NCBI RefSeq assembly: GCF_003061105.1
Contig: NZ_QAIQ01000122.1
Span: forward strand, 1 to 48,405
Direction of reading: 5' to 3'
DNA: 48,405 nucleotides
Source: Arthrobacter sp. HMWF013
GTDB lineage: Bacteria > Actinomycetota > Actinomycetes > Actinomycetales > Micrococcaceae
The translations under genes and the position numbers were made by a program. Positions 7,611 to 16,103 of this stretch are shown in pieces; position 1 is the stretch's first letter; the number at the start of each line of letters is the position of its first letter. The notes beneath the pieces are model-generated. The model ran no database searches. It had not been told where the DNA came from and was given only the letters and a program-made list of their open reading frames with translations.

Positions 7611-9788
7611 TCAGATGCGGGCAGCGGCTAGGGAGTCCTTGGCGGCTGCGGTAACAGCCTCGGCGGTGATGCCGAACTCCTGGAACAGACGCTTATAGTC
7701 AGCGGAGGCGCCGTAGTGTTCGAGGCTGACGGAACGACCGGCGTCGCCGACGAATTCCTTCCAGCCCAGGGCCAGTCCGGCCTCCACGGAGACGCGGGCC
7801 CTGACGGCGGCTGGCAGCACGGACTCACGGTAGGCCGCGTCCTGCCTGTTGAACCACTCGACGCACGGCATGGAAACGACGCGGGCGCCGATGCCTTCGG
7901 CCTGGAGCGCTTCGCGGGCCTGGACGGCCAGCTGGACCTCGGAGCCGGTAGCGATCAGGATCACGTCGGCCGGAACGGTGGCACCGTCCTTGGCTGCTTC
8001 GGCCAGCACATAGCCGCCCTTTGCGACGCCCGCCGGGGAAGCAAAGGTGTCACCCTGTGCTGCGCCGGTACCGCGGGCGAAAGTGGGCACGTTCTGACGG
8101 GTCAGGACGATACCTGCCGGGTTTTCGTGGTTTTCCAGCATGGTCTTCCACGCGGTGCCCACCTCATTCGCGTCAGCGGGGCGGACTACGTCCAGGCCCA
8201 CGATGGCGCGCAGCGAGGCGAGCTGTTCCACTGGCTGGTGGGTGGGACCGTCCTCGCCCAAGCCAATGGAGTCGTGGGACCAGACGTAGATAGACGGGAC
8301 ACCCATCAGGGCCGAAAGGCGGATGGCCGGGCGCTGGTAGTCACTGAAGATCAAAAACGTACCGGAGAACGCACGGGTCCGTCCGTGCAGAGAGATACCG
8401 TTCACGATGGACGCTGCGGCGTGCTCGCGGATGCCGAAGTGCAGGACCCGGCCGTAGGGGTTGCCCCTCCAGGCATCGGTGGAGCGGGAGACCGGGATGA
8501 AGGACGCCGAGCCTTCGATGGTGGTGTTGTTGGACTCCGCGAGGTCAGCCGAGCCGCCCCAGAGTTCCGGCATGACCGGGCCCAGCGCGTTCAGGACCTT
8601 GCCTGACGCGGCGCGGGTAGAGACATCCTTGCCGGCTTCGAAGACCGGCAGGACTGCATCGAGTCCGGCGGGAAGCTTTTTAGCTTCGATCCGCTCCAAC
8701 AGGGCAGCGCCCTCAGGGTTCGCCGACCGCCATGCATCAAACGAGGAATCCCATTCGCTGCGGGTGGCTGCTCCGCGGTCCAGGACGGCACGGGCGTGGG
8801 CGAGAACCTCCTGGTCCACCTCGAAGGACTTCTCCGGGTCGAAGCCCAGAACCTCCTTCAGGCTCGCCACCTCGTCGGCGCCCAGGGCTGAACCGTGGAT
8901 CTTGCCGGTGTTCTGCTTCTTCGGCGCCGGGTACCCGATGATGGTGCGCAGCGAGATGATGGACGGCTTGGACGTCTCAGCCTTCGCTGCGAGCAGGGCC
9001 GAGTACAGTTCCTGGACGTCTTCGACGTATTCGCCGGTCTCGGTCCAGTCCACGCGCTGGGTGTGCCAGCCATAGGCCTCATAGCGCTTCAGGACATCCT
9101 CGGTGAATGAGATGTCGGTGTCGTCCTCGATGGAGATGTGGTTCTCGTCGTAGACCACTACGAGGTTGCCCAGTTCCTGGTGCCCAGCCAGCGAGGAGGC
9201 CTCGGAGGTCACGCCTTCCTGGATGTCGCCGTCGGAGGCGATGACCCAGATCGTGTGGTCAAACGGGGACGCGCCCTCGGCAGCGTCGGCGTCGAACAGG
9301 CCCCGCATGCGGCGCTGCGAGTAAGCGAAGCCCACCGAGGAGGCCAGGCCCTGGCCCAGCGGACCGGTGGTGATCTCCACACCGGGGGTGTGCTTGTACT
9401 CAGGGTGGCCGGGCGTCAGGGAATCCCAGGTGCGCAGCGACTTGAGGTCGTCCAGCTCCAGACCGTAGCCGGATAGGAACAACTGAATGTACAAGGTCAG
9501 CGACGAATGTCCGGGTGACAGGATGAAGCGGTCACGCCCCAGCCAGTCCGGGTCGCTGGGATCGTGACGCATCAGCTTCTGGAAAAGAAGATAGGCGGCC
9601 GGGGCGAGGCTCATGGCCGTGCCGGGGTGGCCATTGCCGACCTTTTCGACGGCGTCCGCGGCCAAAACCCGGGCTGTGTCCACGGCGCGCTGGTCCTCTG
9701 GCATCCAGTTTAATGTTGCCGATTCAGGAGGTGAAGCTGAATCGGCGGTGCTGAACAAAGTATGGGTCGCATTTGCGGTCGGATTCAC
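7611..9788 (-). CDS. tkt: Transketolase
   Basis: A 725-residue thiamine-diphosphate enzyme with the full transketolase layout. The N-terminal [19 protein letters not shown] and the ThDP/Mg motif [30 protein letters not shown] (in pieces from about residue 180) are present. The middle pyrimidine-binding domain has [19 protein letters not shown] (Glu at about 445), and there is a C-terminal regulatory domain. The start is GTG at 9788, with GAAGGG 8 nt upstream. It is the first gene of tkt-tal-rpe-rpiB. The upstream region (9789-9951) is shared with the divergent LuxR-type regulator and contains a 33-nt element repeated upstream of hpi-hps. It would regenerate pentose phosphates for formaldehyde fixation. 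An additional housekeeping tkt elsewhere in the genome is likely but not visible. Confidence 0.95.
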   Translation of the reverse strand: MNPTANATHTLFSTADSASPPESATLNWMPEDQRAVDTARVLAADAVEKVGNGHPGTAMSLAPAAYLLFQKLMRHDPSDPDWLGRDRFILSPGHSSLTLYIQLFLSGYGLELDDLKSLRTWDSLTPGHPEYKHTPGVEITTGPLGQGLASSVGFAYSQRRMRGLFDADAAEGASPFDHTIWVIASDGDIQEGVTSEASSLAGHQELGNLVVVYDENHISIEDDTDISFTEDVLKRYEAYGWHTQRVDWTETGEYVEDVQELYSALLAAKAETSKPSIISLRTIIGYPAPKKQNTGKIHGSALGADEVASLKEVLGFDPEKSFEVDQEVLAHARAVLDRGAATRSEWDSSFDAWRSANPEGAALLERIEAKKLPAGLDAVLPVFEAGKDVSTRAASGKVLNALGPVMPELWGGSADLAESNNTTIEGSASFIPVSRSTDAWRGNPYGRVLHFGIREHAAASIVNGISLHGRTRAFSGTFLIFSDYQRPAIRLSALMGVPSIYVWSHDSIGLGEDGPTHQPVEQLASLRAIVGLDVVRPADANEVGTAWKTMLENHENPAGIVLTRQNVPTFARGTGAAQGDTFASPAGVAKGGYVLAEAAKDGATVPADVILIATGSEVQLAVQAREALQAEGIGARVVSMPCVEWFNRQDAAYRESVLPAAVRARVSVEAGLALGWKEFVGDAGRSVSLEHYGASADYKRLFQEFGITAEAVTAAAKDSLAAARI

Positions 9789-9886
9789 GATTTATGCCCT
9801 TCGATTCGGTCATCGGCCTTTTGCGGGCCACGGATGCTTCTGGCTATGTCTATGATCCCGAACCGAACGGGTAGGAGTAATACTGT

Positions 9887-9919
9887 TTTCTGACGGTTCT
9901 TACTACACTTTAGGACTGG
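9887..9919 (-). promoter_or_regulatory. 33-nt regulatory element upstream of tkt (copy 1)
   Basis: On the plus strand it begins TTTCTGACGGTTCT, then T, ACTACACTTTAGGA, C, TGG. It is identical at 31 of 33 positions to 15844-15876 upstream of hpi. It lies 99 nt from the tkt start, the same distance as copy 2 from the hpi start. It contains the small dyad CTAcacttTAG (CTA-N5-TAG), a possible binding site for a LuxR/NarL-type HTH protein such as the divergent gene starting at 9952, only 32 nt away. Confidence 0.65.
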
Positions 9920-9951
9920 CAAAACGCTCATCGCCCCCGTAGTCTGGCTGA

Positions 9952-11262
9952 ATGAGCACAGCTGCCGACCTACCCGTGAAGGATTCAGCCATTTCCCTGC
10001 CCGACCTGCCGTGGCCACTTTTGCAGAGCGTGGCGGCCCTGGCAGATGCCCCCCTGACCCAGATAGCGGAGAGACTGCGTGATGCCACGCTCCCCTACGT
10101 GCCAAGCAGCGCGTTGGTCATCTTCACCGAAGACTGCACGGGGCGGCCGCAGAAGAAAGCGGGCGCCGAAGAAATCATTTCCCGGGCCTCCATCGCCGAA
10201 CTGGACACGCTTCGCGCTACCCTTTCGGATGAGGCACCTTGGTTTGGGGAAGCCGAGCTCGCGGGCCGCCCCCGCCCGGTACTCGCCCTAAAGCACGCCT
10301 CCAGCAATGCCCTTCTCGTCCTCACGGATCCGCACCTTGCCGATACGGGACACAACGTCAGGCTGGACCTGGTGACGTATCTGTGGCGGCTTACTGCCCG
10401 GCGGATCCGGGAGAAAGTGGCAGATGCGCCGCCGTCGTACCTCCTCGAATCGCGGGCCGCATCTGCTGAACGCCTTCGTGTGACAGCGGAACTGACCGAC
10501 CTGCACTCCACGACCCTGGAGACCCTCCTGGCAGCCTTGCGATCATCCTCCCTTGACGATGCGGCAGCACGCTCAACAGTCACTGACCTCACCGCCAAGG
10601 CGTTGATCGGGCTCCGGACCCACAGTGACCGCACGACGGACCTAGTCGAGGAGCCTGTCGCGAAGGCCTTCGAACGTCTGCGGGAGGACCTGCGGCCGCT
10701 TACACGATACAGCGGCATTGAGATCGAATTTATTGAACCGCCGCTCAACGGAAGGGCCCTGCCCGGCGAAGTTGCGCACGCGGCGCGGGCCATCGTCCGG
10801 GGACTTGTGCTGGCCATAACGGAACAACCGGATGTCAGTAGGGTAAGGACACAATGGGACTGCGACGGCGAAAACCTGCTGATCAACGTCCGCGACGACG
10901 GCCGGGGCGCACTCAAAGCCGACGACCCGAGCATCGCCCGCCTGGACCGCCGGGTTCAGGCGCTCACCGGAACACTGCGTATCGAGGTTATGCCGGGCTG
11001 GGGTGCGGATGTATTTGTCACCCTCCCTCTCGACCTGCAAGCGTCACGCCCCGCCAGGGATGTCGCCGGTTGGGATCTGGCTGCCCGGGAGCTCGAGGTG
11101 CTCCAGCATCTTGTTGCCGGGCACCGCAACCGGACCATCGCCTCGACGCTGGGCATCAGCGAAAATACCGTCAAGTTCCATGTCCGGAACCTGTTCAGGA
11201 AGCTCGAGGTCGGCTCGCGCACTGAGGCCATCGCCCTGGCACACAGCCACGGACTTAGGTAA
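9952..11262 (+). CDS. LuxR-type regulator with histidine-kinase-like core
   Basis: A 436-residue protein with three parts. Residues 1-160 look like a GAF-type sensor region. About 165-360 resemble a NarX/DesK-type kinase core: a dimerisation helix (AERLRVTAELTDLHSTTLETLLAAL) and an ATPase-like part with DDGRG (about 314-318) and GWGADVFVTLPL. About 373-436 is a LuxR-type HTH (ELEVLQHLVAGHRNRTIASTLGISENTVKFHVRNLFRKLEV). At the usual phospho-acceptor position, E-L-H-D reads E180-L-T182-D, so autophosphorylation on histidine is unlikely. It seems to be a one-component sensor-regulator in which the kinase core acts as ligand or ATP-binding module. It is divergent from tkt, and the repeated 33-nt element lies between them, so it is the best candidate regulator of the tkt and hpi-hps operons. 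The ligand is unknown. Confidence 0.8.
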   Translation: MSTAADLPVKDSAISLPDLPWPLLQSVAALADAPLTQIAERLRDATLPYVPSSALVIFTEDCTGRPQKKAGAEEIISRASIAELDTLRATLSDEAPWFGEAELAGRPRPVLALKHASSNALLVLTDPHLADTGHNVRLDLVTYLWRLTARRIREKVADAPPSYLLESRAASAERLRVTAELTDLHSTTLETLLAALRSSSLDDAAARSTVTDLTAKALIGLRTHSDRTTDLVEEPVAKAFERLREDLRPLTRYSGIEIEFIEPPLNGRALPGEVAHAARAIVRGLVLAITEQPDVSRVRTQWDCDGENLLINVRDDGRGALKADDPSIARLDRRVQALTGTLRIEVMPGWGADVFVTLPLDLQASRPARDVAGWDLAARELEVLQHLVAGHRNRTIASTLGISENTVKFHVRNLFRKLEVGSRTEAIALAHSHGLR

Positions 11263-11398
11263 GGGTGTGACGACTCGGCGGCACAGCGAAGATCTATGCC
11301 CTCACGACGCAAGACGCCGCAGAGGCTGCACACGGGACGGAAGTGCCACCCTCTGCCGCTGCTGGTGAGTTTATTCCAACCGCCGTATCGGGGTTTCC

Positions 11399-12388
11399 TT
11401 AGACGACATCAGTTGCAAAAAGTCTGAGTTTCGCCCCGGCTCCCCGCTGCCAAGGAACATCGCGCGGCTTTTTTCGCACTCTGGGCGCTCCAAGACTACG
11501 AACCGTTCTGCCGAAGACTTCGTCCGGGTCCAGGCGTCGCAGCTCCTCGGCCAGGCAGTCGCGGAGGCTGCGGCGCGGCAGCGAGATCCGCTGGGCGGGT
11601 TGGCCCGGCTGGGTCAGCTCGGCCACGGACAGTCCCGGGCGGACGAGCTGGACGTCGCCGCCGGGACGGGTGAGCCGGACGCGGCGGATGCCGGTCCCGG
11701 CGGGGTCCGCCACGATGGTTACCGGTGCTTCCAGGGCGAGGGTAAGCCAGGCCGCGAGGAGGATGGTGGACGGGGAGTCCGATGCACCTTCGACGGCGAC
11801 GGCGGTCACCGGCGAGGCGTCCACTTCATCCAGGGCCGCCGCGAGCTGGCTCCGCCAGTTGGTCAGGCGGGTCCAGGCGAGGTCCGTGTCGCCGGCCCGG
11901 TACGTTTTGTGGATCCGGGCCAGTGCCGCCTGCGGGTCGGGCTCGTTGGCGGAATCGGTGATCCGGCGGTGGGCGATCCGCCCGATGGAGGTTTCGCAGG
12001 CGTTTTCGGGGGCGCCGTGCGGCCACCAGGCCACGATCGGCGCGTCCGGTAGGAGCAGCGCGGCCACCAGGGACTCGGATTCGTGGGCGAGCTCACCGTA
12101 GCCGCGCAGCACGATGACCTCGGACGCGCCGGCGTCACCGCCCACCCGGATCTGCGCATCCAAACGGTCCGCAGCGTCGGCGCCGGCGTCGGCGAGGACG
12201 ATGATCCGGCAGGGGTGTTCCCGGCTGGCATCGTTCGCCGCCTCGATCGCTTCTTCCTCAAGCCCGGACTTGGTGACCACCACGAGGGTGAGTACCCGGC
12301 CCAGGGCGATCACGCCGCCCTGCTCGCGCAGCGCCATGAGCTTTTTGGACACCTTGGAGGTGGTGGTGTCCGGCAGGTCTACAATCAT
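11399..12388 (-). CDS. opcA: Glucose-6-phosphate dehydrogenase assembly protein OpcA
   Basis: A 329-residue OpcA. It begins MIVDLPDTTTSKVSKKLMALREQGG and contains LTLVVVTKSG, ADAGADAADRLDAQIRVGGDAGASEVIVLRGYGEL, LLLPDAPIVAWWPHGAP and a C-terminal RRLDPDEVFGRTVRSLG, all typical of the actinobacterial/cyanobacterial OpcA family. The protein assembles or activates the G6PDH oligomer. The ATG overlaps the zwf stop (ATGA), so the two are translationally coupled. This pair normally sits in the tkt-tal-zwf-opcA-pgl operon of actinobacteria. Here zwf-opcA is a separate minus-strand unit next to the RuMP genes, and no gnd or pgl is present in the window. Confidence 0.93.
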   Translation of the reverse strand: MIVDLPDTTTSKVSKKLMALREQGGVIALGRVLTLVVVTKSGLEEEAIEAANDASREHPCRIIVLADAGADAADRLDAQIRVGGDAGASEVIVLRGYGELAHESESLVAALLLPDAPIVAWWPHGAPENACETSIGRIAHRRITDSANEPDPQAALARIHKTYRAGDTDLAWTRLTNWRSQLAAALDEVDASPVTAVAVEGASDSPSTILLAAWLTLALEAPVTIVADPAGTGIRRVRLTRPGGDVQLVRPGLSVAELTQPGQPAQRISLPRRSLRDCLAEELRRLDPDEVFGRTVRSLGAPRVRKKPRDVPWQRGAGAKLRLFATDVV

Positions 12389-13953
12389 GGCCTTCTCCAG
12401 GTTCGTCCGTCGCGGGCCAGCAGCTCATCGGCACTGGCCGGCCCCCAGCTGCCGGGGGCGTAGGGTTCGGGCTGTTCGTCCAGGGTGGCCCAGTAGTCCT
12501 CGAACGGGTCAAGGATCTTCCAGGACAGCTCCACTTCCTCATGCCGCGGGAACAACGGCGGCTCACCCAGCAGCACATCCAGGATCAAACGCTCATACGC
12601 CTCGGGGCTGGACTCGGTGAACGAGTGGCCGTAGCCGAAGTCCATGGTCACGTCCCGGACTTCCATCTGCGTGCCCGGCACCTTGGACCCGAACCGGATG
12701 GTCACGCCCTCATCGGGCTGGACCCGGATCACCACGGCGTTCTGGCCGAAGTCATCCTCCCCGTGGTCACGGAACAACAGGTTCGGTGCGCGCTTGAACA
12801 CCACCGCGATCTCGGTCACGCGCCGGCCCAGGCGCTTGCCCGCACGCAGGTAGAACGGCACCCCGGACCAGCGTCGGGTGTGGATGTCCACCCGGATCGC
12901 TGCGAACGTCTCCGTGGTGGAGTTGGCGGGGATGCCCTCTTCCTCCAGGTAGCCCTGAACCTGCTCGCCGCCCTGCCACCCGCCAGTGAACTGGCCGCGC
13001 GCCGAGTGGGTGGACAGGTCATCGGGCAGTTTGACGGCGGCGAGGACCTTTTCCTTTTCCGCGCGCAGGTCATCGGCGTTGAAGGAGATGGGCTCCTCCA
13101 TCGCGGTCAGCGCCAGCAGCTGGAGCAGGTGGTTCTGGATCACATCGCGGGCCGCGCCCACGCCGTCGTAATAACCTGCCCGGCCGCCGGTGCCGATGTC
13201 CTCGGCCATGGTGATCTGGACGTGGTCCACGTAGTTCGCGTTCCACAACGGCTCGAACAACTGGTTCGCGAACCGCAGCGCCAGGATGTTCTGGACCGTT
13301 TCCTTACCCAGGTAGTGGTCGATCCGGAACACCGCATCCGCGGGGAACACCGACTCCACAATGTCGTTCAGCTTCCGGGCCGACTCAAGGTCGTGCCCGA
13401 ACGGCTTCTCGATCACCACCCGCCGCCACTTCTCGCCCTCGGCCTGCGCCAGGCCGTGCTTGGACAGCTGCCGGCAGACCTGCTCAAACGCCTTCGGCGG
13501 GATCGACAAATAGAACGCGTGGTTGCCGCGGGTGCCGCGGACATCGTCGAGTTCCTTGATGGTCTCGCCCAGACGCTCAAAAGCGCCGTCGTCGTCGAAC
13601 TCACCCTGGACAAAACGGATGCCCTCGGACAGCTGGTTCCACACCGCCTCATCAAACGGTGTCCTGGCGTAGGCCTGCACGGAGGCCTTCACTTGACCGG
13701 CGAAATCCTCATCAGTCCACTCCCGGCGCCCAAAACCCACCAGCGCAAAGCTCGGCGGCAGCAGCCCGCGGTTGGCCAGGTCGTACACGGCCGGCATGAG
13801 CTTCTTGCGGGCAAGGTCGCCGGTGACTCCGAAGAGCACCAGCGAGGACGGACCGGAGATCCGGTTCAAACGACGGTCACGCGGATCCCGAAGCGGATTC
13901 CGCCCTGACTGTTGCCCAGACCTCATCCTTGAATCAGCGTAAGTGACTGACAT
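12385..13953 (-). CDS. zwf: Glucose-6-phosphate 1-dehydrogenase
   Basis: A 522-residue G6PDH. The NADP-binding motif GVTGDLA is at 42-48, EKPFG at 182-186 and the catalytic RIDHYLGKE at 210-218 (His212). It ends with the usual DPFEDYW...YAPGSWGPASADELLARDGRTW. ATG 13953 was chosen because GGAAAGTTAGAAG precedes it; the frame extends 51 residues upstream, but these are low-complexity and overlap the small gene at 14000-14215 antisense to its sense. It oxidises glucose 6-phosphate to 6-phosphogluconolactone with NADP. In RuMP organisms this is the entry of the dissimilatory cycle that oxidises formaldehyde to CO2 and gives NADPH, so its proximity to hps/hpi makes sense. Confidence 0.95.
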   Translation of the reverse strand: MSVTYADSRMRSGQQSGRNPLRDPRDRRLNRISGPSSLVLFGVTGDLARKKLMPAVYDLANRGLLPPSFALVGFGRREWTDEDFAGQVKASVQAYARTPFDEAVWNQLSEGIRFVQGEFDDDGAFERLGETIKELDDVRGTRGNHAFYLSIPPKAFEQVCRQLSKHGLAQAEGEKWRRVVIEKPFGHDLESARKLNDIVESVFPADAVFRIDHYLGKETVQNILALRFANQLFEPLWNANYVDHVQITMAEDIGTGGRAGYYDGVGAARDVIQNHLLQLLALTAMEEPISFNADDLRAEKEKVLAAVKLPDDLSTHSARGQFTGGWQGGEQVQGYLEEEGIPANSTTETFAAIRVDIHTRRWSGVPFYLRAGKRLGRRVTEIAVVFKRAPNLLFRDHGEDDFGQNAVVIRVQPDEGVTIRFGSKVPGTQMEVRDVTMDFGYGHSFTESSPEAYERLILDVLLGEPPLFPRHEEVELSWKILDPFEDYWATLDEQPEPYAPGSWGPASADELLARDGRTWRRP

Positions 13954-13999
13954 GGTTGCTTCTAACTTTCCGCAAGGCGGTGTAGCCGTCGACCGACGG

Positions 14000-14215
14000 T
14001 CACGAGAGTATCTGCTCGTGGGTTTCGCCGTAGGACACCGTGTCGCTGAGCGTGAGGGTATAGCGGCTGGGATCATGGCGAGTGACAAGAATTCCCGCTT
14101 GGCCATAGGGCATCGCCAATTGCCGGAGCGTTGCCTCTGCGTCGTCGAGCAACTCGTAAAGCCGACGCGGTTCTGTAACGACGACTTCCAAGATATGTGA
14201 GGCCTGACAATGCAT
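14000..14215 (-). CDS. Small uncharacterised protein upstream of zwf
   Basis: A 71-residue ORF whose product (ASHILEVVVTEPRRLYELL followed by a GILVTRHDPSRYTLTL segment and VSYGETHEQI) has a natural-looking composition with alternating beta and helical stretches. GGAAGGA stands upstream; a TTG at 14221 is closer to it, while ATG 14215 is the first ATG. It ends 46 nt before zwf on the same strand, so it is probably the first gene of a three-gene unit with zwf and opcA. I do not recognise a family. It may be a small regulatory or accessory protein. The coding assignment is moderately supported, the function unknown. Confidence 0.55.
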   Translation of the reverse strand: MHCQASHILEVVVTEPRRLYELLDDAEATLRQLAMPYGQAGILVTRHDPSRYTLTLSDTVSYGETHEQILS

Positions 14216-14377
14216 TATCAACAGATTCCTTCCTCAGGGATGGATTTTCCGTGTACGAAGACCCCTCCTCTTGGGAGCAAGTCAAATCCCTGTAGCAGGA
14301 TCGTTTTAGGTCTTCCACCGAAACATGTGCTGCCCATGGTGACGGTCTACCGCGGCAGCACAGGGACCCATACGGCA

Positions 14378-14413
14378 GCTGCAGGCCCCCTGAAGTAACA
14401 GGGGGCCTGCAGC
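14378..14413 (-). terminator. Hairpin terminator after hps
   Basis: A perfect 15-bp inverted repeat, GCTGCAGGCCCCCTG (14378-14392) and its complement (14399-14413), with a 6-nt loop, 55 nt downstream of the hps stop on the minus strand. Confidence 0.8.
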
Positions 14414-14467
14414 CGGAGGCGGTGTTTCGCGGCTTCTAGAGTGCGGGACGCCGCCGTTATCGAAGTG

Positions 14468-15091
14468 CTAGACGATGGCGGCGCGGAGCTGTTTGGCTGC
14501 CAGTGCCGGGTCGGCTGCACCGTAGATGGCGCCGCCGGCGACGGCGACATCAGCGCCAGCCTTCTGCACGTCTGCGATGGTGGCGAGCTTTACGCCGCCT
14601 GCAACGGAAAACGGAACGCGGGCTTCTGCTCCGGCACGGAGCAGTCCGTTCAGGTCGAAGCCAGGCTTAGCCTGCTCATCCAGGCCGGCGTGCATCTCTA
14701 CGAACTTTGCACCCAATGCGCGGACTTCTTTGGCGCGGCTAACCTTGTCTGTCACGCCGATCAGGTCCACGACGATGCCCTTGTTGTGGGCATTGGCGGC
14801 CTTGACGGCGCCGGCAATGGTGGAGTCGTCGGCAGCGCCGAGCACGGTGACCAGGTCCGCGCCGGCCTTGAAAGCGATGTCAGCTTCCAGTTCGCCAGCG
14901 TCCATGGTCTTGAGGTCCGCGAAAACGATCTTGTCCGGGTGAGCTTCCTTGATGGCGGTGACGACAGAGAGTCCTTCGGCCTTGATCAGCGGGGTGCCGA
15001 GTTCGATGATGTCAACGTGTTCGGAAACCTGGCCAGCCAGTTCGAGAGCGGCTTCGGTGGTGAGGAGGTCAATAGCGACTTGAAGTTTCAT
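14468..15091 (-). CDS. hxlA: 3-Hexulose-6-phosphate synthase
   Basis: A 207-residue TIM-barrel enzyme of the orotidine-phosphate decarboxylase superfamily. Key stretches are MKLQVAIDLL, DIIELGTPLIKAEG, FADLKTMDAGELEADIAFKAGAD (the catalytic D-x-K-x-x-D), VVDLIGV, FVEMHAGLDEQ and VAGGVKLATI...GAIYGAADP. These match the HPS family (rmpA/hxlA). It condenses formaldehyde with ribulose 5-phosphate to hexulose 6-phosphate, the key formaldehyde-fixing step of the RuMP pathway. It is second in an operon after hpi, 54 nt apart, the same order as rmpB-rmpA in actinobacterial methylotrophs. It could serve assimilation, detoxification or both; the adjoining full set of rearrangement enzymes favours assimilation capacity. 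Confidence 0.95.
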   Translation of the reverse strand: MKLQVAIDLLTTEAALELAGQVSEHVDIIELGTPLIKAEGLSVVTAIKEAHPDKIVFADLKTMDAGELEADIAFKAGADLVTVLGAADDSTIAGAVKAANAHNKGIVVDLIGVTDKVSRAKEVRALGAKFVEMHAGLDEQAKPGFDLNGLLRAGAEARVPFSVAGGVKLATIADVQKAGADVAVAGGAIYGAADPALAAKQLRAAIV

Positions 15092-15145
15092 GATGTTGTT
15101 TTCTTTTCTATTCGGAATTGCCGTTGGTGGAAATTTGAGGCTCGG

Positions 15146-15745
15146 TTATTCGAGGTTGGCGTGCCGGAGCCAGAGCTCTTCCGCAGGCACTTCCGTGTTA
15201 TCCCACAGCGACTGGAAGACTGCTTCCGTCGCTAGAAAAAGCACCTGTTCGAAGAGGGATCCGGCGTACTGGCGGGAGACGCTGGAGCCGTGGTCGGTCT
15301 TCTGCGCAGCGGGAATGATTACCACTGCGTCTGCTAGACCTGCCAGCGGCGAACCTGGGTTGGCGGTGAACGCGGCAATCCGCGCCCCGGCTGTCGCCGC
15401 TGTTTCCGCAGCCTTGACCACTCCCGAGGTCGTTCCCGATCCGGAGGCTACCAGGAGCAGGTCACCGGACCGGATTGCAGGGGTGGTGGTGTCGCCGGCC
15501 ACATGCACATCCAAGCCCAGGTGCATCAGCCTCATTGCGGCCATACGCAGGACCAGCCCGCTTCGGCCTGCCCCGGCCACGAATACGCGCCCCGGGTGGG
15601 AGAGGTGGCGGGCCAAATCCGCCACCTGCTGTCCATCGATCTTGGCTGCCGTGTCCGCGATCTCGTCGGTGACGAGAGACAGATTACGGACAATGTCAGC
15701 TGTGCTGCTGTACGCAGTACGCACCGCACTTTCTGTCTGATTCAA
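15146..15745 (-). CDS. hxlB: 6-Phospho-3-hexuloisomerase
   Basis: A 199-residue SIS-domain isomerase. It shows RVFVAGAGRSGLVLRMAAMRLMHLG (sugar-phosphate binding GxGxS), HVAGDTTTPAIRSGDLLLVASGSGTT and a C-terminal SLFEQVLFLATEAVFQSL, characteristic of PHI (rmpB/hxlB). It converts hexulose 6-phosphate to fructose 6-phosphate. The start is a TTG at 15745 with AGAGGA 6 nt upstream; no better ATG is near, and the N-terminal length suits the family. It is the first gene of the hpi-hps operon, transcribed from the region containing the second copy of the 33-nt element (15844-15876). The TTG start may lower translation relative to hps. Confidence 0.94.
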   Translation of the reverse strand: MNQTESAVRTAYSSTADIVRNLSLVTDEIADTAAKIDGQQVADLARHLSHPGRVFVAGAGRSGLVLRMAAMRLMHLGLDVHVAGDTTTPAIRSGDLLLVASGSGTTSGVVKAAETAATAGARIAAFTANPGSPLAGLADAVVIIPAAQKTDHGSSVSRQYAGSLFEQVLFLATEAVFQSLWDNTEVPAEELWLRHANLE

Positions 15746-15826
15746 AATTTATCCTCTGCTTTGGTCATCGGACCGTCTCGGTCGAATGATGCGTTCTGGC
15801 TGATATCAATCTTCGCGAAACGAAAA

Positions 15827-15832
15827 AGTATA
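15827..15832 (-). promoter_or_regulatory. Possible -10 of the hpi-hps promoter
   Basis: The minus-strand hexamer TATACT lies 82 nt upstream of the hpi start and about 11 nt downstream of the 33-nt element. A clear -35 was not found, which would fit an activator-dependent promoter. The corresponding place before tkt reads CCTACC. Confidence 0.35.
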
Positions 15833-15843
15833 GGTAACGATGA

Positions 15844-15876
15844 TTTCTGACGGTTCTGACTACACTTTAGGATTGG
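15844..15876 (-). promoter_or_regulatory. 33-nt regulatory element upstream of hpi-hps (copy 2)
   Basis: The same element as 9887-9919, differing at two positions, and again 99 nt from the start codon. Between element and gene the two leaders share further short words (GGTCATCGG, TTCTGGCT, CGAAnCGAA), so the promoter regions look duplicated or held under the same constraint. Confidence 0.65.
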
Positions 15877-16103
15877 TCGGACCCCAGGTCCCGGCCTGCC
15901 AAGATGAACGCAGCTGTAGGTCATGAGGCACGTCAGATCCGCCAGACCGGGTTGGGTGACGCCAGTATCCTGCTGACAGTTTCCGTTTTCCGGTAAGACC
16001 GGGTTAGGCGTTATCGCGACCGCACCTCGTTCGTGGAATAGCATGCTGGGCGGGTCGCTTGATAACGAGTAATTCGCTCTGCTAGTGCCTCTCCGGCGTA
16101 CGC

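Noticed and set aside
12541-13908. 455-codon open frame antisense to zwf
   Set aside because: Antisense to a clearly coding G6PDH gene, with atypical composition.
15780-15800. CGAATGATGCGTTCTGG as a possible RpiR site before hpi
   Set aside because: Only about 11 of 17 positions match, without the -10 part, and it is not conserved in the matching tkt leader.
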